Made by a program: the position numbers and the translations under genes. 64,000 bases of DNA from Nonomuraea basaltis. Lineage in GTDB: Bacteria; Actinomycetota; Actinomycetes; Streptosporangiales; Streptosporangiaceae. Of the stretch, positions 58,603 to 64,000 are shown in pieces. The stretch covers positions 1 to 64,000 of the forward strand of contig NZ_VCJS01000055.1 of the NCBI RefSeq assembly GCF_005893125.1. The letters are read 5' to 3'. Under the pieces are notes generated by a model. It ran no database searches. It was not told where the DNA came from and worked only from the letters and a program-made list of their open reading frames with translations. Numbering within the stretch: the first letter of the stretch is position 1; every line of letters starts with the position of its first letter.

Positions 58603-61029
58603 TCAGGCGCGCTTCCAGAAGGGACCGCGACGGCCGCCACCGGGCTGCCCGCCACCCGGCCCACCTGAGGGCCCGCTGCCCGGCCCGCCTCCGGGACCTA
58701 GGGCACCGCCCACGAGAGCCGTGAGGACCTCGACGGCGCGGTCGTGCAGGGCCTGCGCGTCCGCGCCCGGCCGCTCGGCCGCCTCCAGTTCGCGGGCGAG
58801 CGCCGCCAGCTCCTCGTTGCCGCCCAGGTACTCCGCGAGCGCCGACAGCCGCGAGCCCAAGTCGGCCAGGTACAGCACGTCCGGCGCCGGCAGTGCCTTG
58901 AGCCTGTCCAGCTCGGCCACCAGTTGAGGCGTGACCGTGTCCAGCCGGTGCGCGGGACGCGGCGCGGGGGCGAACCTCGGCATGCCCCCGCGGCGCCCGG
59001 GACGGCGATCGCGCAGGCCACCGCCTGGCGCCGCCGGAGGCTGCCGGCCGATCAGATCCGGCGCGCCACCGGCGACGAACCCCTGGTCCATCTCGGCGGC
59101 GCCGAAGCCGGGCTGCTCGGGCTGCCGCGTTCGCGGGGCGGCCGCGGGCGCGGCCATCAGCGCCGCGTGGGCCGTGAATCCGCCGCCCAGCATCGGCTGG
59201 CTCTGCGGCGGCTCCCAGCCGCTCGGCGGCTCGACCGGCTGGATGACGCGATGCTCCGGCTCCCCCTCGGCGACCTGCCTGGTGTCGACCGCCACGTACG
59301 CGGTGAAGCGGCAGAGCACGCCGTGGTCGAGCGACGTACGCACGATGCGCTGCTCCAGGTCGTGCTCGCCCATGGCGTACCGGTCCTCAAGCTCCCGAAG
59401 GTGCGCGCGGGCCCAGACGGCGCGGATGGCCGGATTGTCCACCGTGACGCCCGTGACCTGCTCCTCCCACGGCCCGCCGGCGGCCATGCCGTGTACGGTC
59501 GCCGAGGAGCCTTCGCGGTAGCGCCCGTACACGCGCAGCGGCACGCCCGGGAAGATCGAGCCGAGGTGGGTGACCGTGCCCGGCTCCACCTCCAGGCCCT
59601 TGAGCGAGAGGTCGGTCACCAGGGGAGCGCCGATCCTGCGGTGGATGTGGTCCATGGCGGCGTCGAGCCGGTCCTCCGACTCGACCAGCTCGCACCGGCC
59701 CGCGCCCAGGCCGGCGAGCCTGCCGAGGAACCCGGCGTTGACGGCCCGGTCGATGCCGACCGTGTGCACCCGCATGGCCGACAGCGCGCCGCCCGCCTGC
59801 TCCAGGATGTGGTCCTCGTTGCCCACCTGGCCGTCGGTGACCAGCACCACGACCCGCTCCCGCTCCGCCGGCCCGCCCAGGAGGGTGATGGCCTGGCGCA
59901 GCGGCTCCAGCAGTTCGGTGCCGCCACGGGCGTCGACCCGCGCGAGGTGCTCGACGGCGCGGTAGCGGTTGCGGTCCGACGCCTCCACGAGCCCCTCGAA
60001 CGCCCGCTCCACCACCGAGTCGAACGTGAGCACCGCGAACCGGTCCTGCGGCGTCAGCGTGTCGACGATGCGCGCGGCGGCCCGGCGGGCGGCCACCATC
60101 TTCCAGCCGCCCATGCTGCCCGAGCGGTCGAGCAGCAGCACCAGGTCGCGCGGCGTACGCGTGGACTGCAGCGCCGGAGGCACCACGGTGAGCGCGAACG
60201 TCCCCTGGCCGTCGAGCTGCAACGACGTGGACGCGTCGAACGACATGCGCAGGATGAAGTCCCGGTCGAGCCGCTCGCCGGGGCGCAGCCGTATGAGAAG
60301 CCGAGGAGCCTGCGACGATGAGGTGCGGCCCTCCTCCTCGACCACGTGCAGGCTGGAAGCCAGCTCCCGTAGCTCCAGCCCGGCGGCGTCGACGGTCGCG
60401 GTGAGCGACAGGCGTACCGGGTTGGGGAAGCCGGGCAGCAGCACAGGCGGGCTGATCCTGGAGGCGTCGGGCACGGCATCGGTGTCCGGCGCGACGCCGT
60501 CACCCGCGGGCCGCCCGTCGATCGGGTTGCCGGGGATGTAGCGCGGCGCCACCACCAGTGGGAACCGGAACGTGGCCGCCCCGTCCTCGTACGGCAGCGG
60601 CTGGCTCATCGTCAGCCTGACCGAGACCCGCTCGCCGGGCAGGATGTTGCCCACCCGGATCGTGAACACGTCCGGCCGGTCCTCCTCGGCGATCGCCGCC
60701 CGTTTCCCCTCGCGCAGCGCCCGGTCGTAGTCCGCCCTGGCCTGGCCGCGCTCCTTCAGCACGCCCTCGACCACCCGGTCGTCGGCCTCCATCCGGAATC
60801 CCGTCACCGCCGCCCGGTCGGGCAGCGGGAAGACGTACGTCGCCTCCAGCGTGACGTCGAACGGGTTCCTGAACCCCTGCGTGACCTCGACCCCGGCGAT
60901 GAGCCCCGAGATGTCGGCGGCCACGTCCACGGTCTCCAGCGGCAGGTTTCCGCGCTCGGTCAGCAGCGCGCCGAACCCGGCGTCCGGCACCGGCAGGCAC
61001 CGCGCGGGCTCCAGCGAAGTGATCTTCAT
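58603..61029 (-). CDS. VIT and VWA domain protein
   Basis: An 808-residue protein. N-terminal VIT domain (about 15-140: AGVEVTQGFRNPFDVTLEATYVFPLP, MEADDRVVEGVLKERGQA), a linker, and a von Willebrand factor A domain (about 290-455) with an intact metal-ion-dependent site LLLDRSGSMGGWK and VTDGQVGNED. The second half (about 460-590) is a beta-rich extension, followed by a Pro/Gly/Arg-rich tail (600-808). No signal peptide is seen, so the protein is probably cytoplasmic. It overlaps the MerR gene by 4 bases (ATGA) and is presumably regulated by it. Confidence 0.9.
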   Translation of the reverse strand: MKITSLEPARCLPVPDAGFGALLTERGNLPLETVDVAADISGLIAGVEVTQGFRNPFDVTLEATYVFPLPDRAAVTGFRMEADDRVVEGVLKERGQARADYDRALREGKRAAIAEEDRPDVFTIRVGNILPGERVSVRLTMSQPLPYEDGAATFRFPLVVAPRYIPGNPIDGRPAGDGVAPDTDAVPDASRISPPVLLPGFPNPVRLSLTATVDAAGLELRELASSLHVVEEEGRTSSSQAPRLLIRLRPGERLDRDFILRMSFDASTSLQLDGQGTFALTVVPPALQSTRTPRDLVLLLDRSGSMGGWKMVAARRAAARIVDTLTPQDRFAVLTFDSVVERAFEGLVEASDRNRYRAVEHLARVDARGGTELLEPLRQAITLLGGPAERERVVVLVTDGQVGNEDHILEQAGGALSAMRVHTVGIDRAVNAGFLGRLAGLGAGRCELVESEDRLDAAMDHIHRRIGAPLVTDLSLKGLEVEPGTVTHLGSIFPGVPLRVYGRYREGSSATVHGMAAGGPWEEQVTGVTVDNPAIRAVWARAHLRELEDRYAMGEHDLEQRIVRTSLDHGVLCRFTAYVAVDTRQVAEGEPEHRVIQPVEPPSGWEPPQSQPMLGGGFTAHAALMAAPAAAPRTRQPEQPGFGAAEMDQGFVAGGAPDLIGRQPPAAPGGGLRDRRPGRRGGMPRFAPAPRPAHRLDTVTPQLVAELDRLKALPAPDVLYLADLGSRLSALAEYLGGNEELAALARELEAAERPGADAQALHDRAVEVLTALVGGALGPGGGPGSGPSGGPGGGQPGGGRRGPFWKRA

Positions 61030-61946
61030 AGCAGCTCCCTTTCTTCGAGCACCGCGAGCAGCGGACCCGCCGCCGCCAGCACCGCCTGAACGTCCTCCTC
61101 GGACGGGGTACGCCCCGCGTCCAGCACAAGCCTCACCCCATCACCCAGCCTGACCCCCGCGACCACGGCACCGCGCCCGGCCCGCCGATCGGCCACCCCG
61201 GCCCCGGACGCCGCGCCCTGGACGTGGCGATCGGCCGCCGCGGTGTCTGCCTGCGTCTCGGCGGCGGGATGCGTGACCTCCTTGCCCGGCCGCTCGGCCC
61301 AGAACCGCCCGCGCACCGGCTCGTCGCCGGATCGCGCGCCATCACCGGCCCGCCGCCCCGCACGGGCACGCCCGCCACGATCATCGCCCCCAACGACGGC
61401 ACCGCGACCTGCGGCATCGCCGACGGCACCGCGACCTGCGGCATCGTCACCGGCTACGAGATCGCCACCGGCTGCTTCATCGTGACGGGCTGCGCCGTCA
61501 CGGAGCGGCCCGTCAGCAGGAAGCGTGTCGGCAAGCGTCGTCCGGCCGCGTGGCCCGCTGACACGTGGTGCGTCGCCAAGCGGCGTGGCGTCGAATGGTG
61601 GCGCGCCTTCGAACGCGCCAGGCGTAACCGTAAGCCCCGTGGCGGTCGCCGCCTCCTCCAGCATCCGATCCGTCGCGCCCGCCAGGGCCGCCTGGATGTC
61701 GGCGATCGAGTGTCCCGCCGCCTGCAGCCGCTTGATGGCCACCAGTTGCAGCAGGTGCCGCCGCCCGTACCGGGCGATCCGGCCGCGCCGGGTCAGCGGC
61801 GGGTCCACGAGACCGATGGTCATATACCACCTGATCAGCCGCTCCCCGGGCACGTCGCGGACCCGGCCGTTGGCCGGCGGGGCGCCGTCGCGCAGCGCCC
61901 GGGCGGCGTGCTCGGCCAGCTCACCGATGGTCCAGGTGTCGCTCAT
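61026..61946 (-). CDS. MerR-like regulator with a repetitive linker
   Basis: A 306-residue protein. The HTH part (about 1-95) follows MerR: WTIGELAEHAARAL, an insertion, then RLIRWYMTIGLVDPPLTRRGRIARYGRRHLLQLVAIKRL. A long Gly/Ala/Asp/Arg linker (about 100-215) includes a 27-base tandem duplication (61391-61444), and the C-terminal segment (RFWAERP...; LGDGVRLVLDAGRTPSEEDVQAVL) is again regular. In the linker, third-position GC is low in this frame but high in an alternative frame. ATG 61946 is almost at the predicted transcription start. It overlaps the VIT/VWA gene. Confidence 0.8.
   Translation of the reverse strand: MSDTWTIGELAEHAARALRDGAPPANGRVRDVPGERLIRWYMTIGLVDPPLTRRGRIARYGRRHLLQLVAIKRLQAAGHSIADIQAALAGATDRMLEEAATATGLTVTPGAFEGAPPFDATPLGDAPRVSGPRGRTTLADTLPADGPLRDGAARHDEAAGGDLVAGDDAAGRGAVGDAAGRGAVVGGDDRGGRARAGRRAGDGARSGDEPVRGRFWAERPGKEVTHPAAETQADTAAADRHVQGAASGAGVADRRAGRGAVVAGVRLGDGVRLVLDAGRTPSEEDVQAVLAAAGPLLAVLEERELL
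61391..61444. repeat. 27-bp tandem duplication inside the MerR-like gene
   Basis: Two adjacent near-identical units of 27 bases beginning CAACGACGGCACC and CGCCGACGGCACC share ACGGCACCGCGACCTGCGGC. The unit is a multiple of three and encodes GDAAGRGAV in the gene frame. Confidence 0.75.
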
Positions 61947-61953
61947 ACCTCCA

Positions 61954-61982
61954 CAATTACACTGTCATTATTACACTGTCAA
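61954..61982 (-). promoter_or_regulatory. Promoter with direct repeats for merR-VIT/VWA operon
   Basis: On the minus strand TTGACA (61982-61977), a 17-base spacer and TAATTG (61959-61954) form a near-ideal vegetative promoter. Two direct repeats of TGACAGTGTAAT, 14 bases apart, overlap it (plus-strand 61956-61967 and 61970-61981). The ATG at 61946 is 7 bases beyond the -10, so the mRNA should be leaderless or nearly so. The repeats are likely the regulator site. Confidence 0.75.
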
Positions 61983-62058
61983 CGTGTGGGGGCCGGAAGG
62001 TTGGGCAGGGGGATTCCGTTGAAATAAATGGATAAGTCGTACCGAACGGGGAGGAATC

Positions 62059-62526
62059 ATGGCCACGATCACCGGTCCGCTCTCGGGGGACGCCAAGAAC
62101 ACCGTCACCGAGGCCCTCCAGGGCGCCCTGGTCGACCTCATCGACCTGTCATTGATCGCCAAACAGGCCCACTGGAACCTCGTCGGCGCCCACTTCCGCC
62201 CGATCCACCTCCAGCTCGACGAGGTGACGGAGCTGGCCAGGAGGCACATGGACACGATCGCCGAGCGCGTCGTCGCCCTCGGGGCCAACCCGGACGGCCG
62301 CGCCGCCACGATCGCGAAGTCCAGCAAGCTGTCCCAGCCGGAGAGCGGCTGGCTGGAGGACGGCAAGGTCGTCGCGACGTTCACCGACATCCTGGACGCC
62401 ATCAGCAAGCGCATGCACGAGCGCGTCCGGGCCACCGAAGAGCCCGACCCGGTCAGCCAGGACCTGCTCATCGCCGTGGCACAGGACATCGACAAGCAGC
62501 ACTGGATGTTCCAGGCCCAGCGCTGA
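62059..62526 (+). CDS. dps: Dps-family DNA-binding ferritin-like protein
   Basis: A 155-residue four-helix ferritin-like protein. Ferroxidase ligands: KQAHWNLVGAHFRPIHLQLDEV (His, His, Asp). These dodecamers oxidise and store iron and protect DNA under stress. The N-terminus is short, and the C-terminus HWMFQAQR lacks a Lys tail. ATG 62059 follows GGGGAGGAATC. It is divergent from the MerR/VIT-VWA operon. Confidence 0.94.
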   Translation: MATITGPLSGDAKNTVTEALQGALVDLIDLSLIAKQAHWNLVGAHFRPIHLQLDEVTELARRHMDTIAERVVALGANPDGRAATIAKSSKLSQPESGWLEDGKVVATFTDILDAISKRMHERVRATEEPDPVSQDLLIAVAQDIDKQHWMFQAQR

Positions 62527-62682
62527 CGAGAGCGGCACCAGCACCAGCGGAGCCCGGGAGCCATGACGGCCCCGGGTTCTCACATGTCCCGAACGCCCGG
62601 GCGCAATTCTTCCCCCAAGACACGCATGCCGTAAGCGGCACGTAAGGACTGATCATCTCTTGTGGATCTAGCGTGCCGCAGT

Positions 62683-63324
62683 ATGGACAACCGCACGCAG
62701 ATCGTCGTGCTCGCGAAGCGGCCGCGGCCGGGGCGCGTGAAGACGCGCCTGACGCCGCCGTACACGCCTGAGGAGGCGGCCGACCTGGCCGCGGACGCGC
62801 TGCGCGACACCATGGACGCCGTCTCCGCCACCCCCGCGACCGCCCGCGTGCTGGCGATCGACGACCCCGGGCCGGGCCTGGCCCCCGCCGGGTTCGAGAT
62901 GATCGGGCAGCGCGGTGACGGCCTGGACCAGCGCCTGGCCTGGGCCTTCGACGACGTGTACGCCCGCCGCCAGGTCCCCGTCCTGCTCGTCGGCATGGAC
63001 ACCCCCCAGATCACCCCGACCCTGCTCACCCAGGCCGCGACGGCCCTCCACGAGCACGACGCCGTCTTCGGCCCCGCGACCGACGGCGGATTCTGGCTGC
63101 TCGGCCTGCGCCGCCCCGACCCCGCCCTGCTCCTCGGAGTGCCCATGTCCACACCCGGGACGGGCGCCGCCCAGCTGCGCCGCCTGAGCGGCCTGTCCGT
63201 GGCGACGATGCCGCTCCTCACCGACGTGGACGACGCGGCCGACGCCCGCGAGGTCGCCCGCCAGGCGCCGCACACCCGCTTCGCCGCCACCCTCGCCCGC
63301 CTGGCCGCCGGGGCCGCCAGGTGA
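62683..63324 (+). CDS. DUF2064 (TIGR04282) nucleotide-sugar transferase-like protein
   Basis: A 213-residue GT-A-like protein with VVLAKRPRPGRVKTRLTPPYTPEEAADLA at the N-terminus, LVGMDTPQITPTLL (acidic metal motif) and GPATDGGFWLLGL. Members are related to the MobA/nucleotidyltransferase fold; the function is unproved. ATG 62683 begins the family N-terminus. It overlaps the next methyltransferase by 4 bases (GTGA). Confidence 0.9.
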   Translation: MDNRTQIVVLAKRPRPGRVKTRLTPPYTPEEAADLAADALRDTMDAVSATPATARVLAIDDPGPGLAPAGFEMIGQRGDGLDQRLAWAFDDVYARRQVPVLLVGMDTPQITPTLLTQAATALHEHDAVFGPATDGGFWLLGLRRPDPALLLGVPMSTPGTGAAQLRRLSGLSVATMPLLTDVDDAADAREVARQAPHTRFAATLARLAAGAAR

Positions 63325-63932
63325 TCGGACGGCTTTACGCGGAGTCGCTGTCCGGAGCGGAGATCGACATCGAATACGAAGACGGCCGCCGCCGTCCTCT
63401 CGATGCCATGCGCTGGCTGGAGCCCATCGACGGCGACGAGGCCATGCTGTCGCGCTGCGCGGGCCCGACCCTGGACGTCGGCTCCGGCCCGGGACGGCTG
63501 ACGGTCGCGCTGACCAGGCGGGGCGTGGCCGCGCTCGGCATCGACGTCACCCCGCACGCCGTACGGCTGACGCGGGAGGCCGGCGGCCTTGCCCTGTGCC
63601 GCGACGTGTTCGGCCGGGTGCCCGGCAGCGGCCGGTGGGCGACGGCGCTGCTGGCGGACGGCAACATCGGCATCGGCGGCGACCCGGTGGCCCTGCTGCG
63701 CAGGATGCGCGAGCTGGTACGCCCGGGCGGTGAGGTGATCGCGGAGGTCGCCCCGCCGGGCACGGAGAGCGTGACCGAGCGGGTCCGGCTCCGCCACGGC
63801 GCCGTCACCGGCTCCTGGTTCGGCTGGGCCAGCGTCTCGGCCTGCGCCGTGCCCGCGCTCGCCCGCAGGACCGGTTTCACGGTCACCGATCGTCACGAGG
63901 AGACCGGCCGCTGGTTCGCGTACCTGCGATAG
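63321..63932 (+). CDS. SAM-dependent methyltransferase partner of DUF2064
   Basis: A 203-residue class I methyltransferase: TLDVGSGPGRLTVALTRRGVAALGIDV is motif I, and LRRMRELVRPGGEVIAEV motif IV-like. GTG 63321 overlaps the preceding gene. Family pairs of DUF2064 with such a methyltransferase and often a molybdopterin oxidoreductase or glycosyltransferase exist in actinobacteria, so the gene cluster may continue beyond the window, but a hairpin follows the stop. Confidence 0.88.
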   Translation: MIGRLYAESLSGAEIDIEYEDGRRRPLDAMRWLEPIDGDEAMLSRCAGPTLDVGSGPGRLTVALTRRGVAALGIDVTPHAVRLTREAGGLALCRDVFGRVPGSGRWATALLADGNIGIGGDPVALLRRMRELVRPGGEVIAEVAPPGTESVTERVRLRHGAVTGSWFGWASVSACAVPALARRTGFTVTDRHEETGRWFAYLR

Positions 63933-63947
63933 CGCGTACGCACCGTT

Positions 63948-63965
63948 GCCCGGCCGGGGCCGGGC
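63948..63965 (+). terminator. Hairpin after the last gene
   Basis: GCCCGGCC-GG-GGCCGGGC is a perfect 8-bp stem with a 2-base centre, 16 bases past the last stop. No T tract follows, so termination is only likely. Confidence 0.5.
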
Positions 63966-64000
63966 AGGGGTTTGCGCAGAGTTTGATGTCGCGAGTCCCT

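Noticed and set aside
58744-60321. 525-codon plus-strand frame opposite the VIT/VWA gene
   Set aside because: Antisense shadow; no family features, whereas the minus strand has VIT and VWA motifs.
1-64000. tRNA, rRNA, CRISPR, insertion sequence, prophage or integrase
   Set aside because: No cloverleaf with a TTCGAAT-type loop, no regularly spaced repeats with spacers, no transposase or integrase motifs were seen on reading both strands.

Overview
This 64 kb window is chromosomal DNA from a high-GC actinomycete. Nearly every gene has G or C at third codon positions, GTG starts are common, and many gene pairs overlap by 4 bases (GTGA or ATGA). Gene content and order (nadA, erpA, adoK, ctaC-ctaD-ctaF, trpD, ctaE-qcrC-qcrA-qcrB, a DEDDh/UvrC fusion, pimB', fadD15, an SRPBCC protein, an ArsA-like ATPase, plsC, a ROK glucokinase) match, from memory, the conserved cta/qcr neighbourhood of Mycobacterium and Streptomyces. 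The overall mix suggests a Streptosporangiaceae-like organism such as Nonomuraea; that placement is inference. No tRNA, rRNA, CRISPR array, insertion sequence or prophage was recognised.

Layout. 1-6.1 kb: a cut beta-propeller protein, a SIMPL protein, quinolinate synthase, an A-type Fe-S carrier, adenosine kinase, and a TusA/cysteine desulfurase pair. 6.2-16.7 kb: the cytochrome bcc-aa3 respiratory supercomplex in two blocks, ctaC-ctaD-ctaF and ctaE-qcrC-qcrA-qcrB, separated by an L,D-transpeptidase, trpD and a degenerate receiver protein. 16.8-23.6 kb: a stand-alone RAM-domain protein, a DEDDh-exonuclease/UvrC-like fusion, and three co-directional genes (two membrane Ser/Thr kinases and a membrane protein) that share one type of extracytoplasmic two-cysteine domain. 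23.8-28.4 kb: a bacterial PH-domain operon and a NarL-type two-component system. 28.4-38.9 kb: a phosphotransferase, a NYN ribonuclease-like protein, two NlpC/P60 hydrolases (one behind a ydaO-type c-di-AMP riboswitch and started by CTG), a LysR/methyltransferase pair, two metallopeptidases and PimB'.

38.9-45 kb: a sugar ABC importer without its own ATPase, divergent from a DeoR regulator; a small coiled-coil protein with its ribosome site inside a hairpin; and an aldo-keto reductase divergent from a MerR regulator. 45-54.8 kb: the conserved lipid and sugar block (FadD15, phosphoesterase, SRPBCC, ArsA-like, small Cys protein, glucokinase, EEP hydrolase, PlsC). 54.8-64 kb: MarR/DoxX, homocysteine methyltransferase with trehalose-phosphatase, a Crp-like protein that has lost most of its cyclic-nucleotide domain, YciI, a MerR regulator overlapping a VIT/VWA protein and divergent from Dps, and a DUF2064/methyltransferase pair running toward the right edge.

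Functional themes are aerobic respiration with its Fe-S and NAD supply, cell-envelope synthesis and remodelling (PIM mannosylation, L,D-transpeptidase, NlpC/P60, PlsC), and many local regulator/target pairs whose operator-like palindromes can be read in the intergenic DNA. The most unusual candidates are the kinase/sensor-domain trio, the riboswitch-CTG NlpC/P60 gene, the MerR-VIT/VWA unit with a near-leaderless promoter, and the shortened Crp homologue.
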